From Ailanthus altissimus (lineage: Eukaryota; Streptophyta; Magnoliopsida; Sapindales; Simaroubaceae): a DNA stretch of 64,000 nucleotides. Where the stretch lies: NCBI GenBank assembly GCA_946807835.1, contig OX327709.1:20833501-20897500 (forward strand). Direction: 5' to 3'. The position numbers and the translations under genes were made by a program. The notes beneath the pieces were generated by a model. It did not search any database. It worked only from the letters and a program-made list of their open reading frames with translations, and was not told where the DNA came from. Below, piece by piece: positions 1 to 12,028 of this stretch; positions within the stretch are counted from its first letter, which is position 1; each line of letters starts with the position of its first letter.

Positions 1-526
1 ACTTTGAAATTTTTTTTTTTTGTGGCTATTTTTAGCCATTTTCCCATAAGCTTGTTATTTTCATCTGTATCTGTAATTACCGGTTTGTGGACAAAGTTGT
101 CAACTAACAATTTAATTCAATGAATAGTCTAGTCTTGGTCAATTAAAGCAGGGATAGAACTTTTAACAATATACCCAAAAATAATCCAAATATCTTGCCG
201 TCTGAATAAACAGGCATCATGCCATGTTTAATGCTAGCTTAATTTAATCACTACTTTGATTGGTTGATTTTAAATGAATGTGTAAGCGAGAGAATTCTAT
301 TAGATGGACGGACGTCAACAATTTGAAAACTGCTCAAGAGTTGGGGCACGTACTAGCCACCAGTTGCCGAGTCTAAAGCAGAAAAAACGTGATTGGAATC
401 CACAGACGTAACATATTTATCAGAGTCCTGTTTAAATTCTTTTAGATTCATTATTGAGTTAATAGGGTTCTAATAATGACAAGAAGTTGTGTATCATCAT
501 AGTTTTGGTCATCACTGCAGAAGAAT
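1..526. other. 5' flank of the aldo-keto reductase gene
   Basis: AT-rich DNA with no convincing ORF. It should hold the promoter and 5' UTR of the gene starting at 527. A weak TATA-like stretch (catatttat) lies near 411-419 and a palindromic GACGTC near 311-316. Neither is strong enough to call as a functional site. Confidence 0.4.
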
Positions 527-2161
527 ATGGGTCTTGATCCTGATCATGGTCCTTTATATTTTGAGCTCAATACAGGGGCTAAGATTCCTTCTGTTGGCCT
601 CGGAACATGGAAGGCTCCTCCAGGTGTGGTCAGCGAAGCTGTCACTGCCGCTGTCAAGGTTCTACTTCTATACGTATTCATTACTTCTTGCTTTCCTCCT
701 GCCTCGAATTAAAGCAACCAAAATATCATCAAGCATTTTATCATAACAATTTTATGGTCCAATGTTGTGCAGGCTGGTTACAGGCACATTGACTGTGCTT
801 TCGTTTATGATAATGAAAAAGAGGTGAACTTTTTTCTCATGCAAACACAATCGTTTTAGCTTTTTCAATTTCCCTTTTTTTTTTCTTGTTCATAAATGAT
901 CTCATGCAGGTGGGTGCAGCACTGAAGCAACTCTTTTCGACGGGCGTGGTGAAGCGTGAAGATATGTTTATCACATCTAAACTATGGTATTTGCTGTGTC
1001 TTTTAATCCTTTGCTTCACTTTTTGGTTTGATTTCTTGCAACTTAAGAAATCTTGTATTTTCTTCTGAATCTGCTTGCTTTTGGACCTATGTAAATTCAT
1101 ATATATAACTAGAATATTATATTAGTGGATTTAGAAAGATTTGATGCCTCGTCTGACTTGCAGGTGCGGCGACCATGCTCCTGAAGATGTCCCAAAAGCT
1201 CTGAGCAGAAGTTTGGAATATCTGCAACTCGACTACCTTGATCTATATCTTGTATGCCTCTGTGTCCACTTACAGAGTTCTTACAGAAGAGATTTTAGCT
1301 TAAGGTTTTGTTTGTCTAGAAAATGAACATTTTTTATTGGGATGTCCCCTTTTTGCATTACAGATTCATTGGCCACTTCGTGTAAAGCATGGAACGCGAG
1401 GTTACGACCCTGAGAACATGCTTCCATTGTGCATGCCAGAAACATGGGCTGCAATGGAGGATTTGTATAAATCTGGTAAGGCGCGAGCCATAGGTGTGAG
1501 CAATTTTTCGACTAAGAAGCTGAAAGACCTGCTTTCGTATGCAAAAGTAAAGCCTGCTGTCAATCAAGTGGAATGTCACCCAGTCTGGCAGCAATCTGCA
1601 CTTCATGAATTCTGCAAATCAAATGGAGTTCATTTATCGGTATTATAAAAAATTTCAACAACTTTCATTTGCTTATTTAGATCTTTAGGGGCTTGAAACA
1701 TTCAAAATCATGAGGTTGGTAAAATTTTCTTGTAGGGATATTCTCCTCTTGGATCTCCAGGCTCCTGGGTTAAGGGTGAAATTTTGAAGGAACCAATATT
1801 GATTGAAATTTCTGAAAAGCTTAACAAATCACCAGCACAAGTAGCTCTCCGGTGGGGTCTTCAGGCCGGTCACAGCATCCTCCCAAAGAGTGTGAATGAG
1901 TCTAGAATAAAAGAGAACTTAAACTTGTTCGATTGGTTCATACCTCCGGAGCTCTTCTTGAAATTTTCAAACATCCACCAGGTAAATAGCCTAAACTATG
2001 TACTAATTTTCTTGCATGTTTAAGCTCTAAAATTGTGTGTTTATGACATAAATCTTGCTTTCTCTGTTATGCAGCAACGGCTCCTCCAAGGGACTTTCGC
2101 AATCCATGAAACTCAGAGTCCTTATAGAAACCTTGAAGAACTGTGGGATGGTGAAATATGA
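527..2161 (+). CDS. AKR4C: NADPH-dependent aldo-keto reductase, AKR4C-like
   Basis: Seven exons read in phase: 527-658, 773-823, 910-986, 1164-1251, 1364-1639, 1736-1981 and 2075-2161, all GT-AG, giving 318 aa, the usual family length. The (alpha/beta)8 barrel signatures are present: VGLGTW near residue 23, then the catalytic tetrad Asp51 and Tyr56 ([11 protein letters not shown]), Lys85 (ITSKLW) and His118 (IHWP). GVSNFS, NQVECHP and the NADPH-binding [13 protein letters not shown] follow, and the protein ends in ELWDGEI as plant AKR4C enzymes do. Enzymes of this family reduce aldehydes and ketones, including stress-derived reactive carbonyls. The substrate here is inferred from the family. 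No transit peptide is evident, although some relatives are annotated as chloroplastic. The gene is convergent with P5CS, with 452 bp between stop codons. Confidence 0.95.
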
Positions 2162-2613
2162 CATGATTCATCTCTTATTTTATTTCTATTTAAACAACAG
2201 TGATCTAGTGTACGATTTTCCAAACACTTTTTTACAATTTCTCAAGCTCTGCTAGAATTTGGCATAATTTTCAGCAGTTCGTAGCGAGTAGAAGCTATTC
2301 CAGCAATTGCAGTGTAGATCAACGAAAGCACGGGCTATATTCTGTAACTTGTTATATTGGCTAGTGAGGCAATTTATACTTGCAATCGATGTCAGCATTG
2401 ATTTGAATTTCTTAAAATTATTATTCATTTGATGAAAATTCTGACTACAGGAGGTTCTATTCCAAGCATGATTCAATTTCCAAACAGCAATGATCTCGTA
2501 AAGCAATTATAGGCAAAGAACAATAAATATACACCACAGCAAACACATAATCTCAGAAACCTTGAAAGCAGCTACTATAATATAAGTAAAAACTAGAAGC
2601 TTGCTTGACATGG
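2162..2613. other. Convergent intergenic region (AKR and P5CS 3' ends)
   Basis: This stretch between the two stop codons must hold the 3' UTRs and poly(A) signals of both genes. An aataaa-like motif near 2521-2526 (+) is a candidate but is not decisive. No other gene is seen. Confidence 0.5.
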
Positions 2614-5600
2614 TTAGGATTGCAATGGAAGATCCTTGTGGGTATAAATGACTCCTTCATCACCATCTACCACCTGCCCATTCCCTCGCAAAATCCTACA
2701 TTTATAATAAAGAAGCACAATCAGGTTTAATGCATCATAATATATAATTCTATCCAGCATTCTGACATATGTTAACTTGTAACTCAAAAAAAGAACATTT
2801 AGAATTTTCATACCATCGTGTTGTTAACAATCCTTCAACTCCTACTGGACCTCGAGCATGAATCCTGCTTGTACTTATCCCAACCTGTTTGTAGATAAAA
2901 AAATAACACATGAGAACACAATATCAACCTGCACCAACATCAGCAGTGCAGGACGGTCGCATACCTCTGCACCAAGTCCAAATCGTGCTCCATCACAGAA
3001 TCGTGTACTTGCATTATGAAATACTGCAGCACTGTTGACACAAGCAAAGTAGCCATATTTTAAGGTTACCAACATCAAAATGTTAACCACTTAGAAAATA
3101 TTTGCAGATTATTGAGCAAAAGAATACTAACAATTTAAAATAACTATGAACCTTAAGACATGGCAACAAAAAGGGCATATGTCCTTCTAAGAAAATGTTA
3201 AGTAGCAAAAAAACTTTTCTGAAATCCCAAAAATTGTTAGAAAGGAAGGACTAACTATAGCTGAGTCTGGTTAGAAAGAACGCCATGAAAATACAAACAA
3301 GTACCCATGTTTAATGAAAGCAAAAATGCCTTTATGTAGGCACCATTTTCATTAAGCCTAGACCTCACCCCACAAGCAACTTCCCTGCCATCAAGATCCT
3401 ATAACCTGAGACTTATCTGCACTAGTCAAAAGCATTACAGATAAACTCCCAAGCCACTCATAAGTTATGGCACCATTGAAAATTTAGCAAGGCACCTAGA
3501 TAGTTTCATAACTCCTGCAACTGCAAATACTTGTTTAATATGGTTTTCTGGCTGTGAAACAAAATTTGAGGGAGGTAATTAAATAAATTGTCATAGGGTG
3601 AGCAGCGTCAGAGAGACCAAGTGCCAATAGTTAAGAGCTTTAGCCCTCAATAGTCAAAACAGTAATAAGGATTGATCCAGGCTTTGAGAGGATAGATAGA
3701 GATTGAAAAAGGACTGTTTTAAGGTGAGAGAATTTAGATCCTGGAAACCACAAGGATTGGATTGCATTAACGGCTGGTGTTATTATGGTTTTGACATTTG
3801 CGATAACTTGGCAAACAGAGAAACAGGTCTTGATTTATTAACAGGAAAAGGGACCCCAGTTTCATTTATGGAGGTGTTATGTAAATTGGTGATTGGTTAA
3901 AATGAAGATAGTATTAGGTGATCCTTAAATAGTATGTTGCCAGTCTCACCTATCTTGGTTTAATTAGAGAAACTAGCAACCGGTTACTACATAAGGCATA
4001 GATGTGGCATCCAAAATGCACAATGTTGACAACATTGAATTTCTTTAGGTCATTCGCAGCTAATATTGCAGTCTCTCTAAACATTCCTCAGCTCAATATT
4101 TCTCAGAGAAAGTATAGGTGCAATGATATCTTGCTTGCACAAAATGTATAAATGCTGGCTAATGGGATATGCTATTACTTTGTCTAACAAGATGTGGATC
4201 TGCAGTGCAAAACTAAGCTTACCTGTCAACTTGACGTAAAAAGGTTTCAGCAACTTCATGATCTTCTGTAACAATGCAATCAGTGTGAGCACTGCAAATG
4301 AAGAAAGTAAAAGAAGTTAGAAGAATGATCATGATACAATACAATCTTCATCTACAAAAAAGTATGAAGTAAAATAAATAAAATGACATCTGGAGAGATT
4401 TCATCATGCCTTCCATGTTGATGTATATGGTCAATGGCGGCATGCACATCATCCACAATTTCAACTGTGCAACCCATTGAGTTGTACTCGTGATGGAATG
4501 AGCGTGTCTCTGGAATATTTAGCAATTTACTTGCCCTTGGTCCACCAAACAATCTAACACCTGCAACAGAAGAAATTGAGTTGTGAAGCTGTCAATCTTT
4601 TGTTCCCCAGCAATACAAATAATTACATTATTTAAGTTCCACACTAGCTATACAAAATTGTTGCATTTCATGTCCCTGCTCATGTATTAAAGTTTTATTT
4701 TACATCAAGACTTGCCGAAAAGTAGACCTCTATGAAGGTAAATTATATAGTTTAAACCCTTCTCCACCCATGCTAGAAACATGCAAAGTTTGGACTTCTT
4801 AATTGTGACTACAATCTTGCAATACATGATATCGATGATCATACCTAAGGGTGACAAAATGGGTCACGACACAATTATTCGACACAAATTCAACACACTT
4901 AAGCAAATATGAGTAGAGAAAATTGACACGATTAATAAACGGGTCAAATTCGTGTTACCCGTTTATTAATTGTGTCAAATACGTATTTGAGGTCTACGAT
5001 TCGTTAATTCATTTAAGTCACGTTTAATAAACGAATCGTATTCGTGTCTATTCGTGTGTTTATTCGTTTAAGTCACATTTAATAAACGAATCGAATATTT
5101 TGTGTAAACGAATCAAATTAGGTGTTATTATTCGTTTAAATGAATATAATCGTAAATGAATCAAATCATGTATAATAGTATAAACGAATTGAATTTAATC
5201 AATTTATTTAAACATGTCTAATCATGTCGTGTTGTGTAATTCGAATATTAAACGAATCAAATTTGTGTTTGAGTGTCTGATTTGTTTAGTAAACGAATCA
5301 TATAATAATACAATAAAAATTTGTTAATACCCTATATTGACACAATAAGAATACGATTCGTTTACACGAATTGCCACCCTTAATCATACTAGCTATTAAA
5401 TAGTGACTCTTCCAATATATTAAGCAATAAGAGAGTCATACCTTCACGTTGAAGCTCTACAATAAGCTCACTAAGCCCACCATTACATGAAAAATCCTTG
5501 TGTACAAGAAGTGTTTCCTGGAAAAAACATGATAAATAGAAGTAAGAGGCCATTACATGACAAATTGCTGGCTAGACACTCCTGTTACAATGTACTTGTC

Positions 5601-8600
5601 CCGTAAATAAAAGGGCAAAGTCTGTCAAATATGCTTATGGGCACACATATAGGCAGATCTTTACAATCAGTCACATAAAATGTGAAAGGAAATTACCATA
5701 GCATTACAGGCCGCAGGGTAATCTATCTTCGCATCCAGAACAATGTGCTTTGCCATATCCATGTTAGCTGATTTATCAACATAAACATGACAAATTCCAT
5801 CTGGGAAAAAAAGCTGACTTCAGCAAAAGCTCTAGTTTGTAGATAATAACATTAGAGTCAAACAAAGCACTCTAACCAGCATGACCAAGCACAGGAATTT
5901 TTGTCGATTCCTTGATTTGAGAAACAAGCTTATTGCTGCCTCTGGGGATAACAAGATCTATCACATCATCAAGCTGTAGCAAAAAAATTAGCTTAAATTG
6001 CCATAACTTTATAACCATCAATAATTTTTCAAAATTCTCTTACTCTCCACCTTTAGCAAATCAGGAATCTCATCTCTAGATGTCACAAGTCCAATAAGTT
6101 TGTCACCAACAGTATTTGGGATGGCTGAAGTAATGACCTACAAAACAAATGAAATTACAAAAAGACCATAACAATAAGACGAGGAAAAGTGACTTCTAAA
6201 TTTTCTAGTATGAAAAACTATAGCCTAGACCCAGCAAACCAAACCTTGTGCAAGATTGCATTTGACCGCTTAGCTTCTTTACCTCCTTTCAGCAGTAAAC
6301 CATTTCCACTTCGAATGGCCAATGATGCTATCTGGTGAACCATTTGGAATGAAGAAATGGTCAAAAATCAAGAAAATACCACAGTATAATATGAAAATTT
6401 AGCTATAAGCTTCAAACCCAAGAAGATGAAAGCTATGCAAAGATCATTTTTTCCTCCCTACTGACCATTAGTGACACAAATGAAAAAAGCCAAATAACAG
6501 AAAATAAGATTTAACACTTAAATTACTTTTCCAGATGAAATCAATTTCCCATAAGAAATTGATTTCCAGTAAAAATACTAAATACAAAAACATAGCAGAC
6601 TCTGACATAGTCTTAAATATTGGAAAAGCAAGCAGCCATCCAAAAGTTATGTCCCATTAAAATACAAAGATCAGGTGCAAGCAATATGCAAATAAGCAAG
6701 CAAAAGTCAAAGGAAAAAATAATTAGTTATCTGCTTCATTATCCTTCTGAAATGTCTTAGCGTGATCTATAATTTTATACAATCAGTAGCCTGAGGTGCA
6801 TCACACCAAACCTCTTTTTGCTCTGTTTCCAAAACTTCATGCCAATCAATTAAGACTCGTAGTAAGACTGTGTTGAAAATTTGCATTAAAAGAAGCATAG
6901 AACAAGAGAGGATGCTTAAAGTCAACATAAACAACTTAAAATCAAGTCAAAAATAGGTTTCTCACTGCCTATACATCGACAACAAACAATATCCTTATTG
7001 GTAAATACAAGCTTCAGGATTTGCTAAAAGTTATATTTTTACCTGGACTAGCGCATCAGGTCGAGACTCAAATACAATTAAGAGAACACCTAGAGGACAA
7101 GATGTTTTCTCCAGGATGAGTCCATCTGCAAGCTGGATGGAACAGTAGTCACCAAAGCAGTTGAAGTGAGTCATGAATAAAGCAAAGGGGCATTTAAATA
7201 CTTAATTTCACTGTTTCAACAAAAAAAACTTTTTTTCACTTTTATGAGTCAATACACCAATTAAAACTAAATGTTCATTCTTACACCACAGCATTCAACT
7301 TCAAACAAAAGTTGTAAAGCAAAGCAATCAATATATTTTCATAAGAAGAAGACCCCACACATGAATATCCTTGACTCATTGATTACCAAATACACAGAAT
7401 TTTGGAAGATTTCCTAACCTCTGTTCTCTTCAAAATATGACCAATGGGTTCTTCCATGTCAGCAAGTACACGAATAGATTTCGCGAGACCAGCGATCTGT
7501 CAAGTTCAATAATTGAAATGAGATGCAACTATGTGCTCCTCCAAAAGACACATGAAATAGATATTCCCATCAAACAATGTAGCGTCTAAAGGAACAATTA
7601 TGCACAAAGGGTAAAAAGAGATAACAAATTCTCCATCCTGGAAGAACTCCAGTAATCAACAAGTGCTTGCCTTCCCAGGCTTCAAGGCCAAACGGGATAT
7701 TAGTGATTTCTCATATCCAGCATCCTGTGCAGCAGAGACATCAGCTTCATTCTCAGCCTTAATCAATTCTTCATTTGCCTCTAGGGCATCGGCTATGTCC
7801 AGCAAAATTTTCCTCCTATCTTGAGATTGTAAACCCTGCAATCAGGATCATTTATATATATATATATATTCAAGTTATCAGGCTAGTTACTTCCAAGCTG
7901 TAAACAAAGTATCCACAGAAATCAGGATTACTTGGGAAACAATATATCCTGATATAGAGCTCGTAAACTCACCTGCAGTCGTCTCGAACATTCCCTTGAT
8001 GCAACTGCCATCTCACGTGCCCCAGTTTTTTTCACTGAAATCCATGAACGTGCATCTTTATGAAAGAGAGTGCCGATACGGTTTCCTTGAAGCACCTTTA
8101 TGATGTTGTCCGTGGCATAGCCACTTCAAAGGAGTGGGAAGAAGAATTAGAGTACAAACATAAAACGAATCCGTACTACACAAGGCAACTACCATGGTTC
8201 TTACTACAATTAGTTGATAAGTTAGCTGATCTATGAGCATATTCCTTCTAAAAAATATGGCAATCAGGAACATTTGGACGATAACTGAGTGATTACCCAA
8301 TAGCAGGTACCTAGAATTTAGGTCATACCTAGTAATAATGACAGGGATACCAGCATAAGCTGCACAGACAGCTGCATTGACCTTAGCAGTCATACCCCCT
8401 CTTCCAACCCTTGACTTGTCTCCAAATGTTATTTCTGCCTGGTGTTTTTCTCTTACATATGTATGGATTAGCTTTGAGGTGGGCTCATTTGGAGGACCAC
8501 TATAGAGACCCTCTACATCACTTAAAAGAACAAGAAGATCAGCTTTTAGTTCCAGAGCCAAGAGACCTGCCAGACTGTCATTATCCCAAAATATACCAGA

Positions 8601-11315
8601 CGAATCCTGCAAATAGTTTCTATGATCAGAACTAATAGACTATTGTTAAAAACTAAAAAATAAGCAATTCAGACAAACGAAAACAAAAACTAAGGAATTA
8701 AAGAGGAAATCAGTGATACAAAAGCAGAGGAAGCTTGATCTGAAGGGCTTAAAAATAGTAACTCCATAGAGGTGTTTTGCCACCTCATACTACAACAATG
8801 ATATGCTATTCAAGAGATTAGCATTCTTATCATTTGTGCAAGGTCTTAATGGATTACAAAATAACAACTAAATGAAGTATATTTACTATGACCAGCTGGT
8901 ATCTTAGTACAACAGTAGTATTTAAATGCAGATTCCTATATTGTTTTAAGTTCTACGGCAAAACAGTAGTGAGAACTAATGAACCATTGGCATGTGTTAA
9001 AATCTATATATCTAGGAAACACAAATGACTATAATTTAACGCACAATCTCCCAGAAACAAAAGCCATATGATGCAAAATGAATATGTCATACATCCATTC
9101 TGATATTGCCAGCATGGCTTAGAAACTGACCGAAACCTAATAAGAGCCTAGCAAAAAATTTGTAGTGAGATTCTTATCTCAAATTGTTAATTATAAAAAT
9201 TCAAATAAGCAATGTTATATTGAGAGATAAATTTCAAAATAGTAGCAGAACTCCCTATACCAAAGAGAGGGGAAGAAAATGAACGTATAATAATAAAACA
9301 CGCTCAACAAGTTTCATTTTAAATTCAGAAGGGACAAAGTACCTCATATGGTGCTTTTCTAGTACTAACTGCATCATTTTCATTGAAAACTGGAATAACC
9401 CTCAGAGCTAACAATGATTGAACCGTTTCACAGAGTTGCTTTCTGAAATCCTCATCCCTAAAATCACTATCCGTCACAAGAAGTTGAGATGAGGTCACAT
9501 CAAGCTGCATTAAGAAGGATCTTACATTTAGTAATTACAAGAAAGTGATATAGCAAATGCATTAAAAAAAGTGATGCTGTGCAAAAGCAAGGCAGAACTC
9601 ATGACACAACAATGGTCCTAACAAAATCCAAAAGATGAGATGAAAATTAATATTATATATCACCTGACTGAACAAGACATCATAAAGAGCCATGAGACTA
9701 CTCTGACCAACAGCTGCGCAAGCCTTCCCATCAAGCTCAACTTGTGGCTTTTGGAGATCAGCCAAGCTGCAAAACAAGTATTAATTTCATTAGACAAGCA
9801 TGCATCACATACCTTGATACTGACCTTGAGTGCCAAGTACATATAAAAGTAGTATAAGTGTGTGTGTTGTTTGTGTGCACCTGAAAATGCCAAATTCAAC
9901 ACATCATGTGTTTATGCATGCTGCTAAAGAGCAATAACATGTATTTCTACATGGAGCACTAGAGATGTTAATGCAAATTTTAGATGGCAACATAACCCTT
10001 AATGTGTACATGGGGGAGTGTACAATTATCAAATTCAGCAGTTCTCAAATTTTATTTCTTTATTTTAGTGACCAGCAACTCAAAATTTATGTGTGTTCAT
10101 TTCCATTGTTAGTTCACAATCAGTTAGCTAAAATAACTTTTACCATTTGTCAAAGATTCAACTAACTAAAATGTGCATATAAGCTACATGGAGAAAATTG
10201 GAATGAAACAAATAATTCCAAAACTGAATTCATTAAAGGAAGAGAAAAATATATGAACCTGCTATTGATCAATTTCCGGTATCTAAGCCTTTGGCGACCA
10301 AGACCAACAGCACCTGAAGTAACTAAAATAATTTCATAGCCTTGGGAATTTAACTCTTTAAGCTGCATGAATTTCATTTGAAATTTACATCACCAGCCAA
10401 AAATTAATTCATAATCAATGGTTTCGAAAGAATATATATAGAGAAGTTATGAAACAGTACAACAATGCAATTAAACTGCTTCTTCTGCATGCTATTTCTT
10501 TTCCCTAAGTTGCTCCATCATCACATCAATAAAATTTCAACATACCTGCTCACAAAGAGCTCCAAGTCTGCCCAATGCTAATCTTCCATCACCTCGAGTA
10601 ACCACAGCTGTTCCAACCTTTAATGAATTAAACAGAAAAAGATCAGCAAGCCTATCAAACATCAACTGCTCCCATTGTTTTCTAGCCCAATACAAAAAGT
10701 GGAGCTCTAGGACATTCTAAAGGCCTTCTCGCAACTAATGGATCAGTTTCAATAATTCTCTTGCAATCACATGATTTTAGATGCTTAAAACGTGGGGCAA
10801 TTATAAAATAAGTACTACTAATTCATTCTTATCAATGCCGCACAAACAGTGATGAAAGCTGCATTCAAATATAGCCTAAATGCGATTGAAACATCCATTC
10901 TTATCAGAAGCACACGTACAACAATCCAAAATTGAAGCTTCAAGCTAGATCCAAAACAAATCAATAAAACATTACAACAGTTAAGACAATAAGATAGTGT
11001 TAGCATTAATCAAACTTATTGGAGTTTTAATTGCAAATTTTAAATTGTCACGGGAACAATAACTCCTCAATCTATAAACGAAGCCACATTGAAATAGATA
11101 ATAGTACGTAGACTTGAATCTCCACATAGAAATTAGCATTGAATATAAAATTTTTATATTCATATTTAAATTCATCAACCCTTGAACGAAACTGTAGAAA
11201 TAGGGGGGAAAATATGAAAATGAGAAGAATCAACTGATAAATGGAAAGATTAAACCTTGACAACGATACGCTTAACGTTCTTGACGAAATCTCGGGAAGG
11301 GTCCATAGAGTCCAT
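2614..11315 (-). CDS. P5CS: Delta-1-pyrroline-5-carboxylate synthetase (P5CS)
   Basis: Twenty exons on the minus strand: 11256-11315, 10546-10617, 10259-10362, 9664-9766, 9343-9504, 8329-8606, 7973-8123, 7671-7835, 7419-7496, 7043-7132, 6245-6331, 6051-6137, 5877-5973, 5697-5800, 5442-5517, 4410-4560, 4223-4291, 2965-3031, 2814-2884 and 2614-2695. They join in phase to 717 aa, the family length. Residues 1 to about 310 are the glutamate 5-kinase domain ([33 protein letters not shown]). The rest is the gamma-glutamyl-phosphate reductase domain, with candidate catalytic Cys543 in DYPAACNAM. The enzyme turns glutamate into glutamate semialdehyde/P5C using ATP and NADPH, the rate-limiting step of stress-induced proline synthesis. 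Phe128 matches the Phe129 linked to proline feedback in the Vigna enzyme. Introns 8 and 16 need GC donors. Intron 15 holds a hAT MITE. A second candidate first exon lies at 14190-14252. Confidence 0.96.
4846..5382. mobile_element. hAT-type MITE in P5CS intron 15
   Basis: This 537-bp insert has short terminal inverted repeats: it begins taagggtgaca and ends tgccaccctta. It is flanked by an 8-bp direct repeat, atcatacc (4838-4845) and atcatact (5383-5390), with one mismatch. An 8-bp duplication and a TAAGGGTG-like end are typical of hAT elements. The interior is a dense set of direct and inverted copies of an aaacgaatc / gattcgttt motif and has no coding capacity, so it is non-autonomous. It lies wholly inside intron 15 and does not disturb the exons. 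Confidence 0.75.
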
Positions 11316-11464
11316 TTTCGAAGAGAAAATGAACCGAGTCTTGGTGGTGAGTCAACTCGGGACAAGCCAACAAGAGGCTGATAGAAACAGGGCTCGGACT
11401 CTAGACAGAGAGCGCGTACAATGTTCAGAGAGGAGATGGCGGTTGGGCGCGTCAATTGTGGAAC

Positions 11465-11470
11465 TATATA
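11465..11470 (-). promoter_or_regulatory. TATA box of the proximal P5CS promoter
   Basis: Read on the minus strand the sequence is CTTATATAGTTCC. It lies about 150 bp upstream of the ATG at 11315, so transcription should start near 11435 and leave a 5' UTR of roughly 120 nt. The assignment rests on motif and spacing only. Confidence 0.5.
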
Positions 11471-12022
11471 AGGACTTCAATTTTCATTTTCTATTATCAA
11501 ATTAGCCCACAAATTTTTTAGAAATGTTTCATAGGTCCAGAAATTAATTACTTTTACTAATTAATTCCTCCAGCAACAGTTTATCTTAGAAAACAATTAA
11601 AAAAAATCTGACTAAGGGTAGTTTCGCCATTTTAAAAATGTTATTTGAAGGGCTAGTATCAAATTAGTCTTTCTAGTTCGCAAAAAATAGAATTTGGATC
11701 CACAAGTTTACCCGATTATATCAAATTAATCTTTATAATTCCCTCTCTTGGATTTTTAGTGATGAAAAATGGAGAAAAAAAAAAAAGAATTAATAGAGAG
11801 GCTTATTTGATATAATGATGCACTTATTTTGATTTTAAAAAATAGGGGCTGATTTGATATAAGCGGTAAATTTATAGACCTAGATGTTACTTTTGTAGAG
11901 TAAGTTGATAATGCTCCTTTTTTTTTTTTTTTTTGCTGTTTATTTTTATTATTATCATATATAAAGCGTTGCAGGGAATCTATTGGTTTATTAATTTTAG
12001 TACGATAGCAGTCAGTCTCAGT

Positions 12023-12028
12023 CACGTG
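12023..12028. promoter_or_regulatory. G-box / ABRE-like CACGTG upstream of the proximal P5CS exon
   Basis: The sequence tcacgtgtc contains a G-box and matches the ABA-response consensus ACGTGTC. It lies about 700 bp upstream of the ATG at 11315. A further ACGTG core is at about 12089-12093. P5CS genes are known ABA and drought targets in other plants; binding here is inferred. Confidence 0.4.

Noticed and set aside
3703..3900. 65-codon plus-strand ORF
   Set aside because: It lies in P5CS intron 17 on the opposite strand and has no recognisable domain.
4388..4402. Alternative GT donor for P5CS exon 16
   Set aside because: Using it adds eight codons absent from the conserved family sequence and gives the wrong phase for exon 17.
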